Below, piece by piece: positions 8,206 through 17,065 of a stretch of DNA of 64,000 nt. The stretch covers positions 32,934-96,933 of the forward strand of contig JAQUHA010000008.1 in NCBI GenBank assembly GCA_028683855.1. Direction: 5' to 3'. Below the pieces are notes generated by a model. It did not search any database, had not been told where the DNA came from, and worked only from the letters and a program-made list of their open reading frames with translations. The stretch's first letter is position 1; every line of letters begins with the position of its first letter. The translations under genes were made by a program, and so were the position numbers. Source of the DNA: Desulfuromonadaceae bacterium (GTDB lineage Bacteria > Desulfobacterota > Desulfuromonadia > Geobacterales > Pseudopelobacteraceae).

Positions 8206-10293
8206 TTATTTGATATTTAACAACGCCTGCTGAGCAAGCCTCCGCCAATCTGCATCTTTACCGTTTTTGGCAAGCTGTCTAAACAACATTTCTGCTCTGG
8301 CGGTATTACCTGCCTTAAAATTGACCTCTCCGGTTCTGTAGATAAATTCCTCATTACGGGGGTTATCGGGTAGCTTGAGCGCTTCTTCAAACAGAAGTAT
8401 AGCCCCCTTTTTATCACCGTAATTATCTCGTGCGGAAGCAGCAACAAAATAGGCGTCAGGCAAAAGAGTCGACTGCCTGTCGGAAGCTGCTGAAATAAAA
8501 AGATCCATTGATTTTGACGCCTGACTGAACTGCCGGAGTTCGTAGAGAGCTCTCCCAAGCTGATAATAGCTTTTAAGCTGTGTTGCGTGCTCTTTCTTAT
8601 TGAGCAGCCAGAGCAAAGTATCCCTCGCCTTTTGATAATTGCCGGCAACATAATAAATAGATCCGAGACGCTCTCTCATCAATCCAGCATTCGGATTTGC
8701 AGAATATTTTGAAAGGAATGTCCTTATAGCTTCTTCAGCGGTTTTTGAATCACCTATCAACTCGGCATTTTCAGCGACACTCAGATAAAGTTCCGGCGCT
8801 AATGCAGTCGCCCAGGAACGCTCAACGATTGCTGATAATAATTTGACCAGCTCAATCGGTCTTCCGGATTCATTATAGGCAAGCGTAACCGCTTCGAGAA
8901 AACCCGGTTGCTGAACACAAATGGCAAGATATTCATTTTGGCTCTCCATAAAACGCACCAGCGCAGCAGCGCCCTTTTTCCAGTCAGTGGCCCGAAACAC
9001 CTCTGCCACCAGAACCTCCCGAATAGTTCTGGTTACTGCAACATATACACCCCTCGGAAATTTGCGCTCAAATCCCATTACAAACTGTAATGCTTCGCCA
9101 GCCTCGCCATGAATAGATTCAAGCAGAATATGTTTGAAGTGTGCCTCTTCTCTCATATCAAGATCACCACTATTCATGGAGGCGGTTAAATATATATCGC
9201 TGATTGAGCGATAATTCCACGGTGTTGTTTCCAGAAATCCGTTATCAGCAAACCGCATTAGAGCCATCTGACTCGCTTTATTTTCTTTAAAATTCTCTGC
9301 TACATTTTTGTATATGGCGAGGGCTTCATTTCCGTGCCCCTGACGCGTAAGTATATCCCCAAGCCTTACAAGAAGCGCCGGAGCGTACGTTTTGTCCGCA
9401 AGCCTGGCAACAAGCTCAGCCAGTAAAGTTCGTGCCGTCAGCAGTTCTCCCCCCCTGGCTATACTGTCACCGTAATAGAAAGTTACACCTGGATTTATAC
9501 GAAGATAGTCGGGCCAGAGCTTTTCAGCCTCTCTGAATGCAACCAGCGCCTGTGGATACTTCTGGAGCTTGTACCATGTTTCTGCGAGTCGATATAACGC
9601 CAGGGGGCGGATTGATGTTTGGCGAGCCGAAAAGCTTACAAACAGCTCTTCAGCCTCTGTCAACCTACCTTTGTACAGGGCTGCCTCCGCAGCCATGAAC
9701 GTTTTCTGATCATCGTCAGCAAGAAATCTTTTAAGAATTTCTCTATCCGTCTGGGTGAAAGGTATTTCTGATTTAAGAGGGGGGTCAAAATCACGTACAA
9801 GTTTTTCGACACCCTTACGAATCCTTTCCCTGCCAGGCAGAGAGCGTTGATAATCCTCCTGTTTGAAAACGGCGCCAACATCAATTGTGATTGCTGAGAC
9901 CTCCGGACGGGTGAGATCACGCCAACCGCTTTTTTCTGACATCTGGAAGGTAACAAGCAGGTTGTTGCCACGTTTTTTTATGACAACCCCGCCCATGTTC
10001 TTATCCGAGTATCCACGGAATTTTTTAAATAGAGTTCCAGCTGTATCCTCAATCACAACCCGCAGACGATTACCGGGAATAATTGAGACAGAGTAGCGTG
10101 GTGTCTCCTCAAAACGGAGAGTAACCCTTGTAAACCCCTTGTGCGGGCGAACGTCTACACGATAGATATGATTTGGAATAGATGCATTGGCTTTATACGG
10201 GGAGGAAGAAAGAAGCAGCAGAACTAGCGATAAGCATAAAAAGAGGATGCGATGCTTCAGGAATGCCGATTGTAAAATATAAAGTATGTGCAT
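8206..10293 (-). CDS. TPR-repeat protein with N-terminal AMIN-like domain, envelope-located
   Basis: This 695-residue protein begins with a hydrophobic signal or anchor (about residues 13-38, ending ANA). A beta-rich domain at about 40-145 resembles AMIN-type peptidoglycan- or pilus-associated domains (YRVDVRPHKGFTRVTLRFEE, then NRLRVVIED). The remainder is a long array of TPR-like helices. It should lie in the periplasm or attach to the inner membrane. The gene starts 4 bases after the CheC-receiver gene without a clear ribosome binding site, suggesting coupling, and ends just before the flgB promoter. A role in flagellar placement or envelope anchoring is inferred from location only. Confidence 0.7.
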   Translation of the reverse strand: MHILYILQSAFLKHRILFLCLSLVLLLLSSSPYKANASIPNHIYRVDVRPHKGFTRVTLRFEETPRYSVSIIPGNRLRVVIEDTAGTLFKKFRGYSDKNMGGVVIKKRGNNLLVTFQMSEKSGWRDLTRPEVSAITIDVGAVFKQEDYQRSLPGRERIRKGVEKLVRDFDPPLKSEIPFTQTDREILKRFLADDDQKTFMAAEAALYKGRLTEAEELFVSFSARQTSIRPLALYRLAETWYKLQKYPQALVAFREAEKLWPDYLRINPGVTFYYGDSIARGGELLTARTLLAELVARLADKTYAPALLVRLGDILTRQGHGNEALAIYKNVAENFKENKASQMALMRFADNGFLETTPWNYRSISDIYLTASMNSGDLDMREEAHFKHILLESIHGEAGEALQFVMGFERKFPRGVYVAVTRTIREVLVAEVFRATDWKKGAAALVRFMESQNEYLAICVQQPGFLEAVTLAYNESGRPIELVKLLSAIVERSWATALAPELYLSVAENAELIGDSKTAEEAIRTFLSKYSANPNAGLMRERLGSIYYVAGNYQKARDTLLWLLNKKEHATQLKSYYQLGRALYELRQFSQASKSMDLFISAASDRQSTLLPDAYFVAASARDNYGDKKGAILLFEEALKLPDNPRNEEFIYRTGEVNFKAGNTARAEMLFRQLAKNGKDADWRRLAQQALLNIK

Positions 10294-10297
10294 CTGG

Positions 10298-11365
10298 TTA
10301 AGCTGATGGCGCTATTTTACAGTAGCGACGAACTTTGGTTTTAACATCGTCTCCATTCAATGGCTTCATTATAATATCACGAGCCCCGTATTTAAGAGCT
10401 TTCAAAACTGCAGTTCTTGTCCAGCATTCTGCGCTCATGATTATGGGGGGGGGGAAGTCCTGACGTATCGCGTTAACCTTTATACAGACTGCTAATTCCC
10501 GATCGTCGGCATCTTGAGAGCCAATTATAACAAGCTTTACGTTTCGCCCGGCAAAGAGCTCTTTAATATCAGAATTAAGCGACCCTTCAGCCGTCTGAAA
10601 ACCGGTAAACGAAACCAGCTCGATCAGCTGCTGCCGCTGCTCTTCGTCATCTTCCAGCACAATAATACTGTCAATACCGGCAATATCAGATGCTGCCGCA
10701 CCATCTTCCACTCCCCCTGAAGCAGTATCGGCATCAGCAACGGTTTTTGACTCTTCCTCATCTTCTGGCGCAGGCTCGGAAACAACCGGCTGTGGATCAA
10801 AGAGGTTACTCAATGCAACGGGAATGAGTACGTCAAGATGGTTCATCTCCTGTCCGGGCATCTCCAGCTTGGAGCGAAACATAAGGAAATCACCGTCTGG
10901 AAGAGGTTCTTCTGCATTCAATTCATCTATTTCAGGTATGTATTTTTTGGGAGGTAAAAGTTTCAGCCTGACTTTGTCAGGAAGAGTTCCCTGAAAAACC
11001 GTATTGAGCGCTCCGTTTACCATGTTGGCTATTTCGGAGAAAGCATCAATATCATCATTTTCAATAATCGAGAGCCGTTTTTTTTCTTGAATTCGAGCAG
11101 GAGGAATACCGAGAAGTATGCTGCTCAGAACAATTGCGTCCCGAAGCGAAAAAACCAGATAAAACTGCCCTGTATAAGCCTCACCTGAGTCAATTCCAAG
11201 CACGAAACAACCATCATCAAGCCCTCCGAAGTATGAGCCTTTGGTTGTTGCAAGCGAGTCGGCAAGAGCAATAGAGAGCTCCTGTCCAAGCAGCATACCA
11301 CTCTCTTCGCCTGCCTGTTTCAGGGCTGTTTCCAGCATCCCGTATAGAGTTGTATAACCATCCAT
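10298..11365 (-). CDS. CheC-like domain fused to a degenerate response-regulator receiver
   Basis: The 355-residue protein has an N-terminal CheC/CheX-type domain (about 1-190) carrying the family E-x2-N motif at Glu111 and Asn114 (SEIANMVNGALN). An acidic linker follows at about 195-230, then a C-terminal CheY-like receiver (about 232-352). The receiver keeps the acidic cluster (EDDEE), Ser311 and Lys334. The position of the phospho-accepting Asp is Gly282 (LVIIGSQ instead of LVLLD). It is therefore probably a pseudo-receiver that cannot be phosphorylated. It follows cheY and cheX in one apparent operon. CheC-type proteins dephosphorylate CheY-P; the acidic N-terminal motif suggests that activity may remain. 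Confidence 0.75.
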   Translation of the reverse strand: MDGYTTLYGMLETALKQAGEESGMLLGQELSIALADSLATTKGSYFGGLDDGCFVLGIDSGEAYTGQFYLVFSLRDAIVLSSILLGIPPARIQEKKRLSIIENDDIDAFSEIANMVNGALNTVFQGTLPDKVRLKLLPPKKYIPEIDELNAEEPLPDGDFLMFRSKLEMPGQEMNHLDVLIPVALSNLFDPQPVVSEPAPEDEEESKTVADADTASGGVEDGAAASDIAGIDSIIVLEDDEEQRQQLIELVSFTGFQTAEGSLNSDIKELFAGRNVKLVIIGSQDADDRELAVCIKVNAIRQDFPPPIIMSAECWTRTAVLKALKYGARDIIMKPLNGDDVKTKVRRYCKIAPSA

Positions 11366-11428
11366 CAGATATTGTCTTCCGGTGCGGATTCAATTTAACA
11401 GCTTTACTACACATCAACAGCCAGAGTA

Positions 11429-11935
11429 TTAGTCTTCTTTTTTAAGCGTAAGCCCAACCAACAGGGTGAATTCTTCAATTGTAAAAGGCACGACCACACA
11501 ATCATTGTCTGAAAGTGAATTTACAGTATAATCCTCTCCGGAGATTACAGTCGGAATGGAGAGCTTAACATCAAGCCCACCCTTTGAGAGAACCTGTTTA
11601 ACGCTCCCTCCGAGCATATTGGCAATTTCACCGATAGCGTCGTTCAGATCGTCATTTACTTCATCGCATTCAATCCCCAACATATTAGAAGTAACTTTAA
11701 GAGCCAGATCAACCGGACAGTGAATCGAGATCACCCCGGAATAAGTACCGGCAAAGCCTACCATACCGGTAATACTGCATTTGAAACGACTTACCGGTTC
11801 TTTCAGCGGAAACTGATCTGCTATATCCATCATAACCATCGTAGAAAAAACTTCTTTTGTCGCGTCAATCACATAACCGGCTATCTGCTCTTCAGTAAAA
11901 CTGGTTGATTTTGAGATGTCCGCATTAAGACTCAT
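11429..11935 (-). CDS. cheX: CheX-type chemotaxis phosphatase
   Basis: The 168-residue protein is a CheC/CheX/FliY-family domain with the catalytic motif E103-I-A-N106 inside DAIGEIANMLGG. These proteins hydrolyse the aspartyl phosphate of CheY-P. Its start overlaps the stop of the upstream cheY by 4 bases (ATGA), so enzyme and substrate are translationally coupled. An alternative is a CheX-like protein acting on another response regulator. Confidence 0.85.
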   Translation of the reverse strand: MSLNADISKSTSFTEEQIAGYVIDATKEVFSTMVMMDIADQFPLKEPVSRFKCSITGMVGFAGTYSGVISIHCPVDLALKVTSNMLGIECDEVNDDLNDAIGEIANMLGGSVKQVLSKGGLDVKLSIPTVISGEDYTVNSLSDNDCVVVPFTIEEFTLLVGLTLKKED

Positions 11936-12297
11936 AAAAGGCCTCCCAGCTTTTCCTGCAGCTGGTCAGGCGTGAACGGCTTCTTAATACTGTCACTTGC
12001 TCCACTTGACATGGCTTCTGCAATAATCTCTTCGCCACCCTCTGTAGTAATCATAACGATCGGAGTTGAATTACCGTTGCCGCGAACCGCCTTAACAAAC
12101 TCAAGACCATCCATGTTTGGCATATTTATATCCGAAAGAATCAGCTGAATTGTTTTACCGGAAGCAAGCACACTCAGCCCCTCTATGCCGTCAGCCGCCT
12201 CATATATTTCGTCAACAGCAAGTCCTGCCTGACGAAGGGATCTTGATATAATTTTACGCATGGTTGATGAGTCGTCTACAATCAGAATGTTTGCCAT
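11932..12297 (-). CDS. cheY: CheY-like single-domain response regulator
   Basis: The start is placed at 12297 (MANILIVDDSS), which follows AAAGGAG at good spacing; an in-frame ATG 10 codons earlier lacks one. The 121-residue receiver has Asp8/Asp9 for Mg binding, phospho-acceptor Asp56 in LILSDINMP, the conserved Thr in MITTE and Lys in KKPF. Phosphorylated CheY binds the motor switch. The context with cheX and flagellar genes supports a chemotaxis role, though the cognate kinase is not in the window. Confidence 0.9.
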   Translation of the reverse strand: MANILIVDDSSTMRKIISRSLRQAGLAVDEIYEAADGIEGLSVLASGKTIQLILSDINMPNMDGLEFVKAVRGNGNSTPIVMITTEGGEEIIAEAMSSGASDSIKKPFTPDQLQEKLGGLL

Positions 12298-12390
12298 AAT
12301 AGTGTACTCCTTTTGATATATTTCCATAAAAATGGATTACTTCGGTACAACGTATAGGTGTGTTAATTACAGTCATATATGTGAGGCAGG

Positions 12391-12418
12391 ATTATAGCTG
12401 TTTTTTCTATCAGTGCAA
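12391..12418 (-). promoter_or_regulatory. Sigma-70-type promoter for cheY-cheX-cheC/REC-TPR
   Basis: On the minus strand TTGCAC (12418-12413), a 16-base spacer and a perfect TATAAT (12396-12391) precede cheY by about 95 bases. This would give the chemotaxis subcluster a housekeeping promoter separate from the sigma-54 promoter of flgB. Confidence 0.6.
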
Positions 12419-12447
12419 CCGTGTAGTGACAATATAGACAAAAAATC

Positions 12448-13857
12448 TTAACAGCCTGCTATAAGCAACCCCTTTCGGAGAAAACTTTCAACCTGCTGCA
12501 AAGAACCGGCTTCACTGTACAGACGAAGCAGTGGTTCTGTGCCGGAGGGACGGATAAGCAACCAGTCACCATTTTTAAATATAAATTTGAATCCATCGCT
12601 AAAATTGGTGGAAACCACCTGATGACCATCTATCTCAGTTGGTGGATGCGAGCGGAGCTTTTCTATTAGCCGCTCTTTGTCGGCATCATCAATATGACGA
12701 TCAATGCGCTGATAAAAAAAGTGGCCAATATCATTCATTGTTTCATCCAGCAGTTGCCGTAAACCCTTTCCGTTGGCAGCAATCACCTCCATAAGCAGGA
12801 GTCCCAACAAAATACCATCCCTCTCGGGAAGGTGCCCCTTTACACCCAAACCTCCAGACTCCTCTCCACCCATCAGAACATCCTGCTCCAGCATAAGTTC
12901 ACAAATATGTTTGAAACCTATTGGCGTTTCAAGAAGCTCTAATCCGAATTTGTCTGCCAAAAGATCAATCATCCGAGTTGTAGAAACGGTCTTTACTACC
13001 GCACCGGTAAGCTTCTTGTGATCGATCAGATGTCGCAGTATAACTGTAAATATGTAGTGAGAAGAGAAAAAATCCCCATTCTCATCAACGGCCCCGATTC
13101 GGTCAGCGTCGCCATCAAGGGCAAGCCCAACACCGTATTCGCCTGTTTTCAGCAGAGCGGACAACTCTGCAAGATTCTGACTGATTGGTTCAGGCGGTCT
13201 ACCACCAAATGACGGATTCTCAATGTTGTGAATCTCCTTAACATCCGGAAGAAGCCTTGAAATATAACCGCAACCGGCACCGTACATCGAATCAACTACC
13301 ACTTTTACCCCTGATTTTTTAATAAGTTCCAAATCCACATAACGGCTCAGTTGATGAAAATATCCCTCAGAAGGATCAAACAGCTCTATGTAACCTTTAT
13401 TTAAAGCTTCTGAATAGGAGAGTGCAAGCACCCTGCGCTCGTTTACCAGGTTATATGCAACAATCTCCTCAATAATCTTTGTAGTTACTGGAAGGGCAGA
13501 ACCGCCAAACGACTCTTTTATCTTAAATCCGTTATATTCAGGCGGATTATGGCTTGCTGTGATCATTATTCCAGCTCCGGATCCGGTCTCACGGACTGCC
13601 CACGAAACCGCCGGGGTAGGAGCGTAATCTTCCGTTAAACGAACATGAATATCATTTCCGGCTGCTATCTCCGCAACTCGTTTTGCAAAATCACGAGAAA
13701 GGAATCTGCGGTCATGTCCTATAACAATACCTCTGTTGCCAAGCCCTTCCCTGTTCAGATAATCCATTGTTGCCTGAGCAACTCTCGAAAGATTTTCAAA
13801 GGTGAACTCCTTGGCAATAACGCCCCTCCACCCATCGGTGCCGAATTTAATCTGCAT
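12448..13857 (-). CDS. Phosphoglucomutase/phosphomannomutase family protein
   Basis: This is an alpha-D-phosphohexomutase of 469 residues. The catalytic phosphoserine is Ser102 in TASHNPPEYNGFK, the metal-binding loop is DGDADR at about residue 247, and the phosphate-binding loop near the C-terminus is RPSGTEPLLRLY. Such enzymes interconvert hexose 1- and 6-phosphates for glycogen, LPS or exopolysaccharide synthesis. The sequence alone does not fix glucose, mannose or glucosamine specificity. It lies inside the flagellar cluster, with GGGGGA upstream of its start. Confidence 0.9.
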   Translation of the reverse strand: MQIKFGTDGWRGVIAKEFTFENLSRVAQATMDYLNREGLGNRGIVIGHDRRFLSRDFAKRVAEIAAGNDIHVRLTEDYAPTPAVSWAVRETGSGAGIMITASHNPPEYNGFKIKESFGGSALPVTTKIIEEIVAYNLVNERRVLALSYSEALNKGYIELFDPSEGYFHQLSRYVDLELIKKSGVKVVVDSMYGAGCGYISRLLPDVKEIHNIENPSFGGRPPEPISQNLAELSALLKTGEYGVGLALDGDADRIGAVDENGDFFSSHYIFTVILRHLIDHKKLTGAVVKTVSTTRMIDLLADKFGLELLETPIGFKHICELMLEQDVLMGGEESGGLGVKGHLPERDGILLGLLLMEVIAANGKGLRQLLDETMNDIGHFFYQRIDRHIDDADKERLIEKLRSHPPTEIDGHQVVSTNFSDGFKFIFKNGDWLLIRPSGTEPLLRLYSEAGSLQQVESFLRKGLLIAGC

Positions 13858-13880
13858 TATTCCCCCACTTAAAATTATAT

Positions 13881-14150
13881 TTATTCTCCACTATCAAGCC
13901 ACTGCAACCAGACGAGAATCTCGGCTACAGCCCTGTACAATTCTGGAGGTATGTATTGATCTGTATCGACCTGCATAAGCAACTTTACAAGATCCGGAGA
14001 TTCATGGACGTAAACTCCAGCTTCATGCGCAGAGGCTATTATTGCCTCTGCAAGCACACCTTTACCACGAGCAACAACTATCGGAGCATAATAGCCCTGT
14101 TTATAGGAAAGTGCAGCTGCGCGACGTTCGTCATCCTCATGACGCGACAT
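13881..14150 (-). CDS. FlhB C-terminal-domain-like small protein
   Basis: This 89-residue protein matches only the cytoplasmic, post-cleavage part of FlhB/YscU export-switch proteins (APIVVARGKGVLAEAI, then YIPPELYRAVAEILVWL). It has no membrane part and no NPTH autocleavage site. Free FlhB-C homologues occur next to FliK-like genes in many bacteria and are thought to influence the export specificity switch. Here it overlaps the end of the FliK-like gene by 14 bases, which supports a joint role. Confidence 0.85.
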   Translation of the reverse strand: MSRHEDDERRAAALSYKQGYYAPIVVARGKGVLAEAIIASAHEAGVYVHESPDLVKLLMQVDTDQYIPPELYRAVAEILVWLQWLDSGE

Positions 14151-16347
14151 ACTTTATACTCATCTCCGTCGGGGTTAACCCGGCTCCCTCAAGTTGTTCC
14201 GTAAGACGCTCTCTTCCTGACTCAAGAATCGTAACGGTCTCATTTCTCACCGCAATAAGCTTTACAGCAATACGCGTGCCATCAAGAGTAAGCTTCGCTG
14301 TAACCTCCCCCATATTAGGCAGATTAACAGTTACACCGCTTTCCCAACTACTTTCACGCCCACCAGAACTGTTACGCCCGTTTCGCCTTTCTGCAACTGT
14401 CCAATCCATACGCTGCCCCGGAAACAGGTCTCCACTTAATAATAGCTGCCCGTTTTGCAAAACCGAAAGCTGTTCAGCCACAATTGGCAGTGAGCGTTGG
14501 TCAGCTATCCCTTCATGTGCCTGACTTTTTCCAGCCTGCTTGAAAATTGCTTCCATAATTTCAGCTGAACCGCTCCTGACAGCTACGTGGGCAATGGCGT
14601 CAGCAAACAGGCTTTTCTGTTCACCGGTTGCCCGAAAACAGGGTGACAATAACCCCTGTGGCTCTTTCAGAATATCCCCCAGTTGGAACTCTCCACCAAA
14701 CCAGCGAGCCAGGTGCGATTCGTAAAAGAGACCGCTTTCCCTCAAACCCTTATGCAACATTTCAGAAAGTAGAGTAGCATCAGAGGTCGGACCGGCAAGA
14801 AGAGTATGCAGAATTCCGAAAACTGTCTGAGCGGGGAGTTGTGACGATGTCTCACCCCAAAAAGTACTGAGCCATCGTCCCGTCTCACTAACTTTTGCCC
14901 CCACGGGAGCCCCGGCACGAAGCATAAGAAAAGTCTGACTAGGCTCTTCAGCAACAAAAAAGAGATTTACAACATCGCCGCTCTTTACACCTTTTGGCAT
15001 AATAAATTCAAATGTTTTCCCTGCCACTTGAACAGCAAAACGTCCTCCACCCAGCGTAGATATAACCTCCCCTTTTAGCTGCTGCCCCGGAAGAAAAAAA
15101 GTGGAAGTATTCTGCCGGTTCAAAGATTCAATAAATGCAAGACGATTTCCGCTGATCACAGCCTGTAGAAGCTTTGCCATATCGTTGCTCAGTAAAATGC
15201 CATTTCCAGATACATTTTCCTTTTGCACCATCACCTCTTTCATTGAAACAGCAGAAAAGCGGCTGTCAGGGGGTGGCTGCGGAGTATTTCGATACACCAT
15301 AGCTTCATCTGAAATTGCCCCGAACAGTGGAGAGTCCAGCGGCAGACTCCTAAGAACAGTATTTAATCGCTCCAAAACAAATGACTGCTGCACGGACATA
15401 CCGCTTTTGCTGTGTTCAAGAACGCTAAGCCAACGACCGGCATCACTCAGTAGAGATGGGGTACTGCCGTCATCAGCTCTCCGTGCCATCGCAAATATTG
15501 GTTTCTGATCACCTGAAATATATGTCAAACGCAGAATATCGCCTGACGCAACCTTCAGAGGAATCAGAAGCTCCAAAGCTGACCCAGCGACTTCAACAAC
15601 TACGCGTCCGCCAGATAAAACTCCGACAACAACGGCATCAATCTCCTCTCCCTGAACAAGAGGAATAGAGTTCACCGGATTATTAGTTGTTTCAAGCATA
15701 ATGTAACGAGAACTTTGAGCAACATTTTCAAGCAAGATAGATGCATTAGTTTTAAACGCCGCAAGCCGTGACTTATCAGGATCAGGAGACAGCTGTTCAC
15801 TCTTTAAGTCCGCTGAAACTCCATTACCGGCACGCTGAAGCGACAACTTTGACTCTTTAAGATTACCAGGCGAAGCATATATCAACGCCTCATCAAGAAT
15901 ATTTGAGAGAACAGCAGTTTCACCTGAAGAACCGCGTAACAGTTGGCTGATACTCTGCAACGAAGATCTGAACTGAGGAGTGAGCAGCTCTTCTTCCGAA
16001 ACCAGCGAACTTAACAGACGTGACGCATCTGAAAGCTTTACAGAAGGCGGAGTTTCAGTTTGGGGGGCTATAGCAAATGTGGAGCGGGGGTCTGCAGATA
16101 CAAAAATCAGCTCCAGACTTTGACCGACTCGTACCGGCATAGGCAGGTCAAGATTAAACCGATCGATCCCAACGCTCACCTGAACCCTGTTATTCGGGAG
16201 AAGGGACAAAATTTCGGCTACAACCTTCTGGCCGGGAATCAGCTGTCCGAGACTACGTGAATCCACATCTGATGTAACAAAAGATATGTTTGAAGCCCGG
16301 GAGAGAAGATCAAAAACCTGCTGTTGAATATCTGGAGCTAACGCCAT
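14137..16347 (-). CDS. Large FliK-like protein with repeated beta modules and C-terminal hook domain
   Basis: The 736-residue protein carries three copies of a ~60-residue module at about residues 35-93, 228-288 and 417-476. Each begins with (I/V/L)xxGQ or similar and contains a G-G-R-(V/F)-x-V-x-V-x-G core followed by a LxLxFVSxDP-like strand. A shortened fourth start (LFPGQRMDWTV) is at about 641. The C-terminus (about 668-736) resembles the Flg_hook domain of FliK (VNLPNMGEVTAKLTLDG). It overlaps the FlhB-C-like gene, linking it to hook-length control or export switching. It could instead be a FliK paralogue of unknown job, because a better-placed putative fliK begins at 981. Confidence 0.7.
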   Translation of the reverse strand: MALAPDIQQQVFDLLSRASNISFVTSDVDSRSLGQLIPGQKVVAEILSLLPNNRVQVSVGIDRFNLDLPMPVRVGQSLELIFVSADPRSTFAIAPQTETPPSVKLSDASRLLSSLVSEEELLTPQFRSSLQSISQLLRGSSGETAVLSNILDEALIYASPGNLKESKLSLQRAGNGVSADLKSEQLSPDPDKSRLAAFKTNASILLENVAQSSRYIMLETTNNPVNSIPLVQGEEIDAVVVGVLSGGRVVVEVAGSALELLIPLKVASGDILRLTYISGDQKPIFAMARRADDGSTPSLLSDAGRWLSVLEHSKSGMSVQQSFVLERLNTVLRSLPLDSPLFGAISDEAMVYRNTPQPPPDSRFSAVSMKEVMVQKENVSGNGILLSNDMAKLLQAVISGNRLAFIESLNRQNTSTFFLPGQQLKGEVISTLGGGRFAVQVAGKTFEFIMPKGVKSGDVVNLFFVAEEPSQTFLMLRAGAPVGAKVSETGRWLSTFWGETSSQLPAQTVFGILHTLLAGPTSDATLLSEMLHKGLRESGLFYESHLARWFGGEFQLGDILKEPQGLLSPCFRATGEQKSLFADAIAHVAVRSGSAEIMEAIFKQAGKSQAHEGIADQRSLPIVAEQLSVLQNGQLLLSGDLFPGQRMDWTVAERRNGRNSSGGRESSWESGVTVNLPNMGEVTAKLTLDGTRIAVKLIAVRNETVTILESGRERLTEQLEGAGLTPTEMSIKYVAS

Positions 16348-16502
16348 ATTTTCCCATGATTATATTCGAATTTGACGAGGTTACAGCCTAAGAACAAGGC
16401 TCTTATAACATAGTTTTTTGAAATGTTGTTCCTGTTCTCTCTGCAACTCAAGAAAACAGCACTGACACCACACAATTTCCCCTACAAAATTCATATTTTA
16501 TA

Positions 16503-16531
16503 TTGACATAGCTATTGACCATAAGTATAAG
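16503..16531 (+). promoter_or_regulatory. Sigma-70 promoter of the dcw cluster (Pmra)
   Basis: TTGACA at 16503-16508, a 17-base spacer and TATAAG at 16526-16531 form a near-consensus promoter. The predicted start of transcription, about 16538, falls immediately upstream of the GTGGAA repeats, so a repressor bound there would block initiation or clearance. Confidence 0.8.
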
Positions 16532-16541
16532 TTCCATTACT

Positions 16542-16567
16542 GTGGAAAAAAGTGGAATATTGTGGAA
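16542..16567 (+). promoter_or_regulatory. Probable MraZ operator: three GTGGAA direct repeats at 10-bp spacing
   Basis: GTGGAA occurs at 16542-16547, 16552-16557 and 16562-16567, exactly one helical turn apart. MraZ is known to bind tandem direct repeats of a GTGGG-like pentamer with 5-base gaps in front of its own gene. Position, spacing and core agree here, so autoregulation of mraZ and the downstream cluster is likely. Confidence 0.8.
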
Positions 16568-16588
16568 ATTGACACCAAAAGAGGCGTT

Positions 16589-17065
16589 GTGTTCAGGGGA
16601 ATTTTCGAGACAACAATAGATAGTAAAGGACGCACAAGTCTGCCCGCCCGGTTTAGAGAAACTCTCTCCGGCACGCATGATGACGAGCGATTCTTTCTCA
16701 CAAATTCCGTTCCGGTGGATCTCGGTGACAATGTCTACAGCTCCGGTCTCCTTATTTTTCCATACAAGGAGTGGTTCATTTTTGAAGAAAATTTTAAAAT
16801 CAGCAGAGGTTTCACCGCAGAGCAACGAAACAGCATAATACGAACTATAATTTCTCCGGCACAGGAGTGCAGCGCAGACAAACTCGGACGTTTTCTTATT
16901 TCACCTAGCTTTCGCAAAAGCGCGATGCTTGAACGTGAAATTCAATTTGTCGGCAAAATGGATAAAATCGAAATCTGGAGCATGAGCGAATGGGATAAGG
17001 TTCGCGCCCAGGATGTTAAAAACTTCCCTAGCGGCACCGAAGCAGCCGCAGAACTTGGTCTATAG
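16589..17065 (+). CDS. mraZ: Transcriptional regulator MraZ
   Basis: MraZ is a ring-forming DNA-binding protein of the AbrB/SpoVT fold that represses the dcw cluster. I choose the GTG at 16589, giving [24 protein letters not shown], the canonical MraZ beginning; AGAGG lies just upstream. The frame also opens at a GTG at 16562, but that codon lies inside the third operator repeat and would add nine residues not usual in the family. The product is 158 residues with both MraZ half-domains; the second contains [17 protein letters not shown]. Confidence 0.92.
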   Translation: MFRGIFETTIDSKGRTSLPARFRETLSGTHDDERFFLTNSVPVDLGDNVYSSGLLIFPYKEWFIFEENFKISRGFTAEQRNSIIRTIISPAQECSADKLGRFLISPSFRKSAMLEREIQFVGKMDKIEIWSMSEWDKVRAQDVKNFPSGTEAAAELGL

